Below, one piece after another: positions 30,821-43,079 of a DNA stretch of 64,000 bases. The position numbers were made by a program, and so were the translations under genes. Numbering within the stretch: the stretch's first letter is position 1; every line of letters begins with the position of its first letter. Under the pieces are notes generated by a model. It did no database searches. It was not told the origin of the DNA and saw only the letters and a list, made by a program, of their open reading frames with translations. The DNA comes from Branchiostoma floridae (taxonomy: Eukaryota > Chordata > Leptocardii > Amphioxiformes > Branchiostomatidae). The DNA is taken from contig NC_049997.1 in NCBI RefSeq assembly GCF_000003815.2, positions 5,058,543 to 5,122,542 of the forward strand, given 5' to 3'.

Positions 30821-31489
30821 ATGTGGCTTTGTTTAGAACTCATCACAAAAATGCAGGTGAGTACTCTTCACCTGTGGTCGCTGTGCTTATAATCATGACA
30901 TTTAGCTACGTAAACGCCTTCAAAATCATAAACCATGACAACAAATAAATAAAAATAAAATAAAATAAAATTTGACATATCACTCAAAGAATTGTATACA
31001 AAGGAAGAAAATCTTTTTACTCTTTGTGCGTTTTGTTGTCTTCTCAGTCACACTTTTACATTTTGTATGATATACCAACCGTGAAAGCGAAGATTACACA
31101 TACCCCATTTTAGGTCACAGTGAGAGCCACAGCTCGAGCATATTGCAGAACGCGACACACGTATAAAAAAAAGACAGGTTCCTTTTTTAATTTGCTTTCT
31201 GGGCAAACGAGGACACACTTGCGTCAAGCTTGCGTCACTGCGGGGCTCGAAAGATACTCAACGAATTTCAGAGATAAAGAACCAATTTTCCTACTTTTCG
31301 TGTATTTCGTTGTAAGTCATGCTTTTACGTACTACGTAATATCTAAATTATAAAAAAAAATCGGAGAAAATAACAAAACAGTGACGCAGTGAACGAACCC
31401 CGCAGTGACGAAAGCTTGACCCAAGTGCAGTGAGAGTGCACCTTTAGTAATCTATTTCAACAGTGACACATACAGACAGGAGGAAAAGT

Positions 31490-31665
31490 CAGTCTTTTAT
31501 CTCCTCAACCGAAGTCGGGTACCCATTTGTACACCTGGGTGAATTGAGAAAAATGTGTAAAGTGCCTTTCCCAAGGGCACAACGTCGGTGGCATGGGGGT
31601 ATCGAACTCCGGACCCTGTATGTTACCCTACCAGTTACGCCACACACGACGCCACAAAGTCAGCG
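31490..31665 (-). mobile_element. tRNA-derived SINE, minus strand
   Basis: On the reverse strand: a B-box-like GGTCCGGAGTTCGATACCC, then CCCTTGGGAAAGGCAC, AATTCACCCAGGTGTAC and AATGGGTACCCGACTTCGG. Same type as 5,712-5,930. Confidence 0.55.
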
Positions 31666-32253
31666 TTCTTGTGTCTCTACAGTCAGGTCATCCACAGGTT
31701 AGACTTGATACATGAAACTTGTGTGTTAACCTTAATTCAGCTCAGGCCGTTACCGTCTGTTAGAAGCAAATTACAAATAGAACAGCAACAAAGTCTTTGA
31801 TCTTCTTCACTCTGCCGTTACTTCACTATGTTTACCATAATACCCCTGTCACATTATCCACAATCTTCGGGCGTATGGATGGAAGACCGGCCATATCTAA
31901 GATCGACAGAGGGTTGCGCGGATTTTTCTATTGAAAACTGTCCCTGTCAAATATAAGCCATACTTTGTACCTTGTTCAATCGTTGTGCAATAAAGTTATT
32001 ATTATAAGCGAGGCTCGGGCGATTGCCGCAGAATGTTGTCCGATCGATTTTCGCCCAATGCGACAGGTGCATAAGGGCACGTATTAAGTTACTCTACCAC
32101 ACGGCTGATTAAAAAGCTATGGGACTACTACTACTACTACTACCACACACGACGGCAAAAAGTCATGGTTCTTGTGACTCTACAGTTACATCATACACAT
32201 GTTATATTTGATACATGGAACTTGTGTGTTACGCCTTAATTAAAACTATTAAG

Positions 32254-32490
32254 CTAAGGGCACAACCCGCCGTACGTGCAAATACGTGCTGTCTATGTGT
32301 CAAAAACGTGGGCAATCTTTTGGGATCCGTAAGTTGTAAGTACCGCAAACGTACGAACTCGTAGGGAATCCGACGGATTTTGGAGCACGCAGACACGCCG
32401 TAGAACTTTACGTGCAAGCAAAACTTTGTGTACCATCGGGCCGAGGATTCACCCCCCGTACGTGCCAGTACGGGGTACGTTTTCAGAAAT
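32254..32490 (-). mobile_element. CACGTACG-rich short repeat, second copy
   Basis: Begins AGGGCACAACCCGCCGTACG and ends CCCCCCGTACGTGCCAGTAC. Otherwise as the central copy, inverted. Confidence 0.55.
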
Positions 32491-33279
32491 ACGTGGCCTC
32501 CCAAAAAAGGTTGGGACAAATTGCACGCATGGTGGGTAGCTTAACCGTCTGTTAGAAGCAAATTACAAATAGAACACCAACAAAGCCTTTGATCTTGTTC
32601 AATCTGCCGTTACATCGCTATGTTTACCATAACGGAAATGGTTACGTTACGGTGGCTTCAGAGTTAACAGGCCGTTGTTAAGATATGCGTCATCACGTTG
32701 TGTTCTGTTGTAGGCAACTTTTCTGTATACCGTTTAAGTTACTGATGACCCAACAGGTTACTTAAGACAACTAAGGTCGTGCAGGGACAGTTGAGGAACT
32801 AGAATTTCTACCAGATTACACAGCTGTCACCAAACCGACCCAAAGGAGTGAATCCTGTGACATCAGCTCAGATTTTATTGAACTAGTTTAAAATTCCAAA
32901 GCTTAAGATACTATAATGGTATAGAAAGATCTTTGATATGAGATGAACGAATGGATGGATCAATAGATGGATGAATTGATGGATGAATGCATGAATGAAT
33001 GAATGAAGCAGTCAATCAATCAATCAATCAATCAATGAAAATATGGGAACGGATATGGTTTACAGTCAAAGGTTTGTCTAAATTTATTAGAAATACGAAA
33101 TTATAATACTCAGGTGAATGAGTCTACAAAGTTCAGCTCTCTCTGAAAAGTCTTCCTTTATTTTTAATATCTCTGCATATGTACAGGATTTTTTTTTTTC
33201 AGTCGTCGCTGAAAGATGTCCATATGGTCTGCGTTTCTGTGGAAGGGCGTATGGATCGATCGAAAGTAGGTAACCATGA

Positions 33280-33960
33280 CATATGCACTCGCGAAGTCAA
33301 CAAATTAGATACCGCGTGGATTTTTAGCTTTTTAGCTTAAGATTGTTGTTCAACGATTCGTGCTGTTGTATGAGATATGTAGACTATTGTGACAGAAGGG
33401 CATAGATTTGTAGTCCAGCTTGTTAACGCCAAGATTCCAAAAGAAGTCGACCATGTTCGGCCATGTCAAATGCACTTGTTAAGTCAAACAATTAGTATTA
33501 GATACCTCGTGGATTTTTAGCTTAAGATTATTGTTCAACGCTTCGTGCTGTTGTATGAGGTATGTAGACTATTGTGGCAGAGCGTGAACTTGTTAACGCC
33601 CAGTCTGACTTGTTAACGCCCAGATCTCACAAAGTAGGGGACCATTTTCAAATGTCAAATGCACTTGCGAAGTCAACAAATTAGAAAACGCGATACACGT
33701 GGATTTTGGCTTAGGATCGTTGTTCAACATTTCGTGCTGTTGTATGAGGTATGTAGAATAATGTGACAGTGAGGCATGGATTTGCAGTCTGGCTTGTAAA
33801 CGCCAAGATTTTAAAAAGTAGCTCGGCTAAGTCAAATGCACTTGCGAAGTCAACAAATTAGATACCGCGTGGATTTTTAGCTTAAGATTGTTGTTCAACG
33901 ACTCGTGCTGCTGTATGAGGTATGTAGACTATTGTGGTAGCAGGGCGTTTCGCACCAGTA
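33280..33960. repeat. About 185-bp tandem repeats (right arm)
   Basis: GCGAAGTCAACAAATTAGAT starts near 33,291, 33,479, 33,666 and 33,844. Each is followed by CGTGGATTTTTAGCTTAAG and TGTATGAGGTATGTAGACTA. Mirrors 25,060-25,720. Confidence 0.75.
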
Positions 33961-34259
33961 AAGAAATCCGACGGCGGTTGTCTACTGCGTATCAAATTCA
34001 GGTATTTTGTTTGGTTATACTGTATACTCGGTAAACCGCCTCATGGATTAACATGCTATGGCGTGTACTGAATATCAAGATGGACAGATTTATTTGATCC
34101 ACTCACACTGAGATGGATTCCTAGGATTTCTACAAGTGTAGTGGGTTCTTTTACGTGCTAGAGGTGTGGCTCTCCTCAAACACAGGACCTCCATTTAAAG
34201 TCATATCAGAGAGATGTCCCTACTCCAAGCGATGTACTATGATTGTCACCTGTGTTTAT

Positions 34260-35522
34260 ACCCCCTTTCCACTAGGACGGCGCTCTCGCCGCGCTCTCTC
34301 TGCGACCTAAAATTTGGCATATCTCTCAACGAATTCTATAGAAAAGAAACGAATTTTTTTACAATTTGTGTGTTTTGTTGTCTTCTCAGTCACACTTTTA
34401 CGTTCACGATGGTAAAATTTGGCCCAAAAATTTCCAGACTTCTATGTGGGGATTTAGAACACGAATAAGGTGTTCCATCGAACAGAACGCTGGCGTGATC
34501 GAACAGAACGGGCGTTCTATTTGGGGTCATCCGAGGTCACCCGCATGTTGTTACAGCAAACACGCAGAAAACACCCTCATTTTCCCGGGTGCCGTGCGTC
34601 AGAAGAAAAACAAACATTTTCACACAAATATAAACCGTTATTTGGCAAGCTTAGTTTTGCTGCCGCTTAGTTTGGAACAAGTGACATGTAACAAAGCTGC
34701 TGGCGTCATTATTGGTGACCTTGAATGTTACAACACTTGTTTACGGCGGTATCAATTACTCTATGTCACTATCAGTGCGACTCGACATAGGACCAAACAT
34801 GGTATTTAAATCGCTTGCAAAACGCGTGCAAATCAACTCTTTCAGGACTTATATTGTCGACAACTAATATCTCCAGCTTTGTGTCTTAGGGATTTTTGGA
34901 ACATGGAGGCAATTTTGAATTACGAGTCTTTGAGTGTGAAAACTTGAAAAAATGACGATTTTTCGACCTTATATTGGCTGTAAAAATAGATTTAAGTAGA
35001 AGTTGAAAAATCCCTAAGACAGAAAGTTTAATCTTAATATCATTACCTATATGAAATAAAAGATTTGGATTTTCAGTCAAATTTAGGACCAATCTAAATA
35101 TGGTATTTGTTTTTTTGGCCCACCGAACACCCTTTCTAAATCAACCAACTATGCACATTTCAGAAGACATTGAGACAAAACTGTGTAGCACACGTACACG
35201 GTAAGACTTGACGTGTACACACTGCCAGTTTTCATTTAATATCGACGAGGCACGTGCGAGAGATTGTTTTTCAAACTATCACGATATTTTAGAAGATGTT
35301 TCAGTCACCGTCAGCCCTCCGCGGGGACCGCGCGGGAGCCCCNNNNNNNNNNNNNNNNNNNNNNNNNNNNNNNNNNNNNNNNNNNNNNNNNNNNNNNNNN
35401 NNNNNNNNNNNNNNNNNNNNNNNNNNNNNNNNNNNNNNNNNNTGTGAAAGCGAAGGTTCACATATCCTATTTAGGTCGCAGTGAGAGCGCAGCGCGATCG
35501 CCGTCTAGTGGAAAGGGGGCCT
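34260..35522. mobile_element. DNA transposon with long inverted ends, splitting a SINE
   Basis: The left end ACCCCCTTTCCACTAGGACG and following CGCGCTCTC...GCGACCTAAA recur inverted at 35,462-35,522. The interior has no clear transposase and contains a 100-N gap. The flanking SINE halves (34,105-34,259 and 35,523-35,650) join into the sequence seen intact at 24,115-24,340 in the left arm. Short relatives are at 31,095-31,150 and 61,891-62,140. Confidence 0.7.
35343..35442. other. Assembly gap (100 N)
   Basis: Fixed-length gap inside the transposon at 34,260-35,522. Confidence 1.
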
Positions 35523-35821
35523 TAGTGAAGACTTGCGTGCAGAGTGCCTTTTCCAATGGCATATGCATAACATCGAGACCTGTCACGGATTCGAACTTAG
35601 TACCACCTGGTTCTGAGTCCACTACCCTGACCACAAGGCCACCGTGGAATTGTGAACCTCACCGCCGTTAAATCACCTTTAATAAGAAATAAATAAATAA
35701 GAAATATTGATTTATCGAAAGATTCTGAGTTGCATCTTATCGAATGTCACAGGGGTTTTGTTGACAAATTTATCAGCATGAACCAATGACTCCGTCCTGA
35801 ATGTAAATCAACCTGACATGC

Positions 35822-36031
35822 CGTGTAAATGCATTTAAGTTCGCGGGGATTTAATTTTGCGGTAGCCGGAAAAAAGAACTTCGCGGTGGTTCTAAGTTCG
35901 CGGTAGCACCATGCGCTGTAGTCTCTTACCACCATGACAAAATGTTGGCGGTGGTTTTAAATTCGCGGTGAAGCGGCCACCGCGAAAACCACGAACATTA
36001 ATCCACCGCGAAAGTTTCTGCATTAACAGTA
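35822..36031. mobile_element. CGCGG-type MITE, complete copy
   Basis: GTAAATGCATTTAAGTTCGC to TTTCTGCATTAACAGT, with internal inverted CGCGGTGG/CCACCGCG blocks. Same family as 44,028-44,231 and the 3' UTR copies. Confidence 0.6.
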
Positions 36032-36032
36032 T

Positions 36033-36125
36033 CTGTACTGGTGCAATGACCCAGTGAGTAGAAAGTTCACCATGTATTCGGTATCTTGTTAGTTCGATCC
36101 CGGCCGAGTCATACCAAAGACTTTG
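36033..36125 (+). mobile_element. tRNA-like SINE head (mirror of 23,590-23,690)
   Basis: CTGGTGCAATGACCCAGTGA and a B box TTAGTTCGATCCCGGCCGAG. Confidence 0.5.
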
Positions 36126-36202
36126 AAATGGTACATGCTGCATTCTCTGCTTAACCCTTAGCATTTGGAAAAGACTACGGTACGTTCACACACACGAATA
36201 CC

Positions 36203-36435
36203 TGTGGATACCACAAGACACACCTGCACAAAAAGCACTTGAATTCGCCATACTAGGTTCAAACAAATTCAAGGCACGCAAGGAAAGACACTGTGTCAGC
36301 CTGCTCAGCCTGCTCAGCCTGCCGAAAGCAGACCTAAAGCACAGAGGCCGAACCCTTCCTACAACTGCAAAGAAACTCCAAGAGCTAAGGAAGCTGGATG
36401 AATGCAGCTATAGGACTTTCTAAAGACTATAGATG
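36203..36435 (+). pseudogene. Right-arm-specific insert with an open frame of unknown origin
   Basis: The frame through 36,423 reads EFAILGSNKFKARKERHCVS, then LLSLLSLPKADLKHRGRTLP and a Lys/Glu-rich helix ending CSYRTF and a stop. The mirrored left locus (about 23,500-23,530) lacks this stretch. It looks like a fragment of a mobile-element protein, but I do not recognise the family. Confidence 0.3.
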
Positions 36436-37429
36436 CAGAATACAGTGACTGATGGTGAATATCGGTGGATTCGCCCCCTGCTGTAGTGCATGATTGCACA
36501 AAGAGTGTGGCTCAGGGCTACAGAAACGGAGATAAGCGCCGCCCTATGCACCATTTGGCGCGAGAAAGCTTATGCGGCGACAACAACTTCATTCTTACTT
36601 CGCGGCCGACCTGAATTATCATTCCAGTCACAGATGGGACTCTAAAATCATCTCTGACATTTCGATCATTCTTGTGATGGTTTTGGATATTCAAACCTTT
36701 TGACCCCTCCTTCAGACGACGTCCACCAATCAAGTTCAAGAAAAGTTGACGCGAAGGCTGGCAACAAGCTATAAGGTTTTGATGATTGACAGGAGAACAC
36801 GGTATAAAACGCTTTGTAGTCCCCGCGCTTTCAGGCAGTCAGCAAAGAAGAACCTGGTGGCCTGGAGACAACCACTAACCAACTGCGGTGTGACACACTT
36901 GGCGCGATTTCGGTAGGTGGACAAGTTTTACTTCTTTGAATTTCTTTTCAAATCCTTCGCGGCAGTGAGTCTCTAACAAATTAACTTTCACATATTTCAT
37001 TACGTATATCATCTAATATGTCGACGATTTTTGTAAAATCTGTGGTGAATCCATGGACCGACGAACGATAAGTTTGACCCAATATAGTACAGCAGCCGGC
37101 ACGAACAAAACCTTTGTATACGAGAGCTCAGTAGGACATTTTAGAACAGGTGTTCCAACAAGATCTGTGGCCTATGGCTATCGTGACAACCCTTCTTGTT
37201 GGTGTCCACTCCATTAGATTAAAATATTGCCTGTTCACGAGAATTGTCTGAGGACGGTGCGAGCCCGAGATATAGTGTCGTGATCATTAGCGCCCCAAAC
37301 CCCGCGTACCGTAAAAAAAGCCAGGTTTGATTTCCAAGCGAACGATACACCCAAATTTCTGTTTGCTGATATGCTTGTACTATATGTACCAGGTAAATCG
37401 CCATATTGCGTAAAAGACCAGGTCTGTAC

Positions 37430-37610
37430 TGAGAAGGTGTGGCTCTCCTCAAACACGGGACCTTCATTTTACGTCCTATTCGAGGGACGGCCATAGCGAA
37501 GCTAGGTACCCTTTTTTAACCTGGGGAAAAGTCGTGTAATGTCAGTGGAATATCAGCTCATTTGAACCCAAGACCTCGTGTTATGGGCCAAACACCTTGC
37601 CGATACGCCT
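37430..37610 (-). mobile_element. tRNA-derived SINE (mirror of 21,545-21,800)
   Basis: On the reverse strand: TGTTTGGCCCATAACACGAG, GGTCTTGGGTTCAAATGAGC, AAAGGGTACCTAGCTTCGC and GGTCCCGTGTTTGAGGAGAG. Confidence 0.5.
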
Positions 37611-38863
37611 CGTGCCTTTAGTTGTCTAGAATTCAAAATTCCGCGACCGTCCGGGTATCAACAACTTCATACGAGCGTCACCCTTCCAATGAGTTACAAA
37701 GGGGTGATCAATAAGTTTTCGGCCTCACCTGGAAATAATAATAATCACAACTCAAATTTCAAGACATAACTTCGTAGTATGAAGCCTTCTGTTAATATCC
37801 TCTAAATTTCAAATCATTGCAGTCATTACTTTCCAGTTCACGTTTTCTTGAAAATCAATAGGTAAGTGGCAAGAAAAACAAGGCAGGGTTAACTGTGATC
37901 AGACATGTGTGGGTCGAGTTTCCCAAACTCTTGAAAAACATTGTCAAATGGTGTTTGATAACGATTCCCTTTGTATTCTAAGTAGTAAGAAGTGTGTGAC
38001 TGTCTTTAAGCAGCGCAAGTTTACTCGCACACCTCATGGCAGCAGCTCAATTGTCCATGTTTTTTTTATTTCCTTACCTCTTACCTACCGTTACTGCGTG
38101 TCGCCTGCAAAGTAATGATCACACTAATATGAATTTTGGTACACATTAATATAAGACTTTATACTTGACATCTAGGCTTTGAAATCTGATTTGTGCTTAT
38201 TATTTCTGGATGAGGCTGAGGACTTATTGATCACCCCTCATATTTGCCGAACACGAATCCACAGAAATCGCCAACGTTAATTTCAGCCTGGTTAAACGGC
38301 CGTCTCCTTATAATTACAAATTGATCGAGGCCTATACAAATATTAGCACGCTCGAATCTGTCACATAGATTGTGTATTAGCACGCTATGCCCACACCGTG
38401 ATGTTACTTAGCGTAGTTGATAAGGGGGTAAGGTCTAGGCTTTTTGAATCGGGTTTGAATCTGACTTGATTCACGCACTTTTTTTCGATAATTCTTTATA
38501 ATTTATCACAACACTGTCGATATTTGTAATTAAAATTTTGCTTTATATTCATTTTTGCTTTAATCGTGCCTTTTATATTTCCCACAACGCATAAATTAAA
38601 GTTGATCCAAATATCGGCTTTTTTTTCCTTTAGCTGTTTTACCGTTACGGTAAACCGATTTTGTCTTGGTCCATGTTTCAAAGACGGTACGATTCCATAT
38701 GTATGAGGGACAGACGTCGCTCGATCCCGGTCCAGTTTGTGACAGGGCAGAATTTTTAGCAAAAAAAATACAGTCGACACTCGGGAGATTTCCAAATTTG
38801 GTGAGCTTTTGCCGACATACCAATTCGGTGGGCGTTTGCTTGAAATGCGACGCCGACTTTAAG

Positions 38864-39100
38864 ATGGTTCACCTGCGTATATTTTCAAGTACGTATGAGG
38901 TCCGTATGGTAGTCTTATCCTCTATCAGGCTTGGCAGGAAGTTGGAAAATATAGACAGACGATATGCCAAATGTGTTAGCTTGTCGCAAACCATACTCCT
39001 CGGTTTGGCATGTTGTCTGTCTATGTTTGTCCAATTTCTGCTATACGGACCTCATACGCACTTGCAAATATACGCAGGTGAACCAACCTTAAAGTCGGTG
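38864..39100. mobile_element. Foldback MITE upstream of right gene
   Basis: GGTTCACCTGCGTATATTTT and GTATGAGGTCCGTAT recur inverted as ATACGGACCTCATAC and AATATACGCAGGTGAACC. Flanks read GACTTTAAG and CTTAAAGTC. The mirrored left locus near 20,815 joins directly. The 149-codon frame 38,666-39,115 merely runs through it. Confidence 0.7.
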
Positions 39101-39580
39101 AACTCACCTAGCTAAGGTTGCACTGCTCGACAAGTTTGTGCTGTAAGATCCGGTTGCGCTGTACATATGTAAAGGTGCGGTTCGAAGATTTAAATATAGA
39201 AAAAGATACCAGACATCTGAAGATTGCCGAAGCGGACGAATGACTTCCGAATTTAACGATATCTCGGAACACTGCCTCCGAGCGCGGCTTTTGATATAGT
39301 ATAGTATTCAATATCTATTATAAAAAATTAGAAAATGCATCGTACTATCGCACTAAATGTTTCAGACTACGATTTGTTGTACTATATTCTAGTATTGTGT
39401 GCGCTTAGTACTACACCTTTTCACGTTTGGTAGCTGCCATCACCATTGGATATTTGACAACGATGCATTCATGTAGATTTGCAAAACAGTGTATATATAC
39501 AGTTTTTATGACAAAGATATTCTTAAAGATAAAGAACAATCATGGTGATCTTTTTCTTTCTAGAAGGAAGATAACCCATC

Positions 39581-39641
39581 ATGAAGGTTCTCTGTGTGCT
39601 CTACCTTGGATGTGCGCTTCTTCTTTCTGTTAGCAGTTCAG
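39581..39641 (+). CDS. Exon 1, signal peptide, right copy
   Basis: Encodes MKVLCVLYLGCALLLSVSSS, phase 0 to 1. The upstream CTTTCTAG|AAGGAAG again suggests a 5' UTR intron acceptor. Confidence 0.85.
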
Positions 39642-40208
39642 GTACATAACCTACATGCATTGGAAAAATACTATAATACATACATGTAGACTTTAATGAT
39701 GTACTGTAGATACATGACCGAAGGAAGAAAATTTTGACAATGACTATGTTTAAACGACAAATATTACTCATGTTAGAAAGAGCAAAAGTACAAAGACGAT
39801 ATAATCATAACTTAAACCGTAACTTAAATCATATCAAAAGAACCTGCCATGTAACTTTAATTATGTCAAACCTCTATTCATTGTTATTATGAAAAATACA
39901 TGTATAAGGTATTCTAATTATATCAAATTATATATTATTGCATAATATGAAAAATGTTATAGATTGTCAATATCACATTAACTTATCATGTAATTTGATT
40001 ATATATCAAACTTATCACTCATTGTCATTATCGACTTAACATATAATGTATTTTGATTTTAATTGCAATGAGCTACTGGTTTGATATAAACCTGTAGCTC
40101 ATTGAAATTAACAACTGACTCTGTCCTTTAACTTTAATTTTAATTATGTTAATTGTTGATTACATCAAACTCACCATTCATCATCGTTCACGTAAATACG
40201 TTTTATAG

Positions 40209-41948
40209 CTGACAGTGACGAGGAACAGGAAGATGATGCCGAGAATGCATCTGGAGATGTTAGTCTTCTCCAGATGCTGGCAGGTGATTATTATTTATTG
40301 ATTCTTGATATTATGTTGTTTTTAATGGGTTTGTTCAATGCAATTGCAAGGTCATTTGACCAAGTCTTTGTCAGTGAACTGAATAGTAGAGTTGAAAATT
40401 ATTGAACTAGAACCTCGCGGTGACACATTGGTTTTGAAGAGTGATTGTACACAGGCGGGACATAGTTGTCATGGGAGGGCCCCATAATTTGGCAGTCCGT
40501 GGAAAGAAACCCTTGCTATAGAAGGACTTTGAAACTGGTAAACGAACAGTGCGACAATGTGAACTGGAGGAAAGCCTGGTGTTACGCTGAAAGGGTCTTA
40601 ATGGAGGGAAAAGTAGTGTGGGATCATCAGAGCAATGACCATGTGACGACAGAAGAGAGAGAGGGAGAGAGAGAGAGGGAGAGAGAGGGGGGGCAACGTT
40701 TTACCTATGACAGACGGGTCTAGCTCTTATATCAACTGATGGTTGAATCAAACTACCTATTCCATCTACGCAAAAGACATTTTTCAGGATCCTTTGCCTA
40801 TTCTCTTGTTAATTTTCCGGAGAAAACACCTTTTTCTCTCAGGACTTGACATAAGAAAACACAGAAATTCTAATACGGCAATATGGTGTTACATACGCAC
40901 ACGCACGTACACATGTTGTGGACGGTTTCGTTATATTGGATACTGTAGACGAGATGGGTTGGGCCTTTGGAGGGGATATTTGGATTTGCTATGCAGGCCC
41001 ACTTTTTAGGACGGTTTTGTATGATTCATATCAAAAGATGTGCCATTCGTCAAACTCGTATTGTATGTTTCCATTCGTGGCGTCCTAATGTACATGATTT
41101 CATCGGTTACAATTCGTCCACGTTCAAGCTACACATTTCTTGATTATGATGAATGAAGACCTTCATTGCACATGTTTGCCACACCGGGCTGAGTACAGGT
41201 AACAACAAGACATGTTGAAGAGATATGTTTAACAAATACAAGTTAAAGTAACGTCAGACAAATTCACCTTCTCCTCCCTTTTCATAATGATACTACATTA
41301 TCAAGAGCAATGAAATTATAGAATTTGCTTGTTAGTTTTTCAAACATATGCCATCATTGTAACTGCTTAATTCTACAAGGGCGAGTCAATATCTACTCTC
41401 CAAACAGAGGTTAGGCTCTGACTGTTTTTTAACGTTTTTTTTAGTCGTTTTTATCGGGTTTTCTATCTTGCTGTGTCAAAACCTGTTAGGTGGATCTAAT
41501 TTTTGTACGCCCTTTATCTTCCTTTCACACTAGCAATCTACATGTACAGTAACTCTTAGAATATTAACATTTTTTCAATTGTTGCTCTCAACGTGCAGAC
41601 AGCAAACAGAAGCAGCAAGGAGCTTCCAAGAGAGTTGTGGACCTCATCCGTGATCTACAAACACTAGCAGGTAAATCTCAGCTGCGTATTGGTAATGGAA
41701 TTTTAATTTCAATCAAAAGTATCAAGATTAACATTTTCATGAACTAAAAGATTATTTCAGTAGATTATTGAAGAAATTCAACTTTGACATGTTTATTTGA
41801 AAGAATATTCTTTTTTTACATTTTGGTGTTCAAATGAGCTTGGATTGATATAAAACTTGCCATATTTTCTCTTGTAGAAGAAAAAGATCTTGGTCCTGAG
41901 GAGCCAGACGACGGAATGACCCAGACGAAAGGCTGTGAAGACCATGAG
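40209..41948 (+). CDS. Exons 2-4, acidic linkers, right copy
   Basis: 40209-40283 (SDEEQEDDAENASGDVSLLQ), 41599-41670 (KRVVDLIRDLQTLAG) and 41878-41948 (EEPDDGMTQTKGCEDHE). Same sizes as the left exons. The linker is even more acidic than in the left copy. Confidence 0.8.
40655..40692. repeat. (GA)n tract in intron 2
   Basis: GAGAGAGAGGGAGAGAGAGA. No equivalent in the left intron. Confidence 0.7.
41394..41475 (+). mobile_element. Single-ended MITE, CTCCAAACAGAGG type
   Basis: TACTCTCCAAACAGAGG and TTTTTAGTCGTTTTTATCGG match one end of 23,902-24,107. The other end is missing. Confidence 0.6.
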
Positions 41949-42448
41949 GTACATGTAAAATATGTAGTAGAACACATCTGACTTGAAAGACTTAGCCACA
42001 TACATTAAGATCATTAAAACACCACAAATTTCGTGGTGCACTGCCTACGTGACATTTTATTAAGCGTTTTCAGTTACAGTTGCAATCACGTGGTTGCAAT
42101 ATACAAACACATTTCCTTAGAATACTACAGTTTGACAATCTGTTAAGTCAATAAAATGTTGTCATCCATATAGTCAAATCAACATGGCCTAAAGTACCCG
42201 TATCTGTATCTGTATAGCCGACATAACCGCCCTTCAGCGTAACACACCAGCTTCGCAGGCACGCGGCGCGGCAGCAGCTGTCTATATCACTGAACTAACC
42301 GTTACACCTAACTTTTGCACATCTATCTGCAAGCGTTCTTTAAAACTATCCAGAGAAGATGCCCCTACTGTGCTTGGTGATAATAAATTCCCCTCTACGA
42401 TAGTTCTGTGAAAATACGAAGTTTCCACTCTTACGAATTCCCTTTTAG

Positions 42449-42596
42449 GATGGCGACCAGTGGGGCAAGCTGGAGTATGAGAACTGTTACTGCCAAGGCC
42501 AGGACCGTTTCTGCTACCATGTGGACTGCCGTCCCGGTACTAAGGCTGTCCGTAACTCCGATGACCTCTGGAGCTGTCCTGATGGCTTCTCAACAG
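42449..42596 (+). CDS. Exon 5, first vWC-like module, right copy
   Basis: 148 bases, two codons shorter than the left copy (the TPAP stretch is replaced). Reads DGDQWGKLEYENCYC, DRFCYHVDC and LWSC. All module cysteines are kept. Confidence 0.85.
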
Positions 42597-42637
42597 GTGA
42601 AGTTCATCTCCATCAAAAATGGAAATGTAGTTTTGGG

Positions 42638-43061
42638 TAGTGGTGCGTACCTAAAAGCCGGGACTGAATTGGACTTGTAAAAATGTTTAGGTCCAAGACC
42701 AAAAAAAAACGTAAATGTCGGGAACCAAGTCCGGACTTGCGAAAAGCTATCTCTCAATTATATTCTCTTTTTTGTTTTAAACCATCTAAAACCTTCCATG
42801 TAGATAGTGAAATTTGCACTGGAAAAATAAATTCGCGTTTATTACTGACTTTTTGTGTTTACACTGGTTGTACATAATTTGCATGTATTTTTCACATTGC
42901 GTGTCAATTCATGCTTACATGCAATTTTATATGTACCTTTTCTAGCACACAAAATAAGTAATGATGGGTTCAGGTCCGGACTTAAAGTCCGGGCCTGAAC
43001 CTGAACTGCTGAACATGACTCAGGACCTGAACCTAAATATGAGTTTAGGTACGCACCACTA
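42638..43061. mobile_element. hAT-type MITE with 8-bp target duplication
   Basis: The ends TAGTGGTGCGTACCTAAA and TTTAGGTACGCACCACTA are perfect inverted repeats. GTTTTGGG stands on both sides (42,630-42,637 and 43,062-43,069). The left arm has a single copy, CCCAAAAC at 16,334-16,341, with no insert. Contains GGTCCGGACTTAAAGTCCGG. Confidence 0.9.
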
Positions 43062-43079
43062 GTTTTGGGTGTGTCAGTA

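Noticed and set aside
38666..39115. 149-codon frame upstream of the right gene
   Set aside because: Runs through a foldback MITE, and the mirrored left sequence does not keep the frame.
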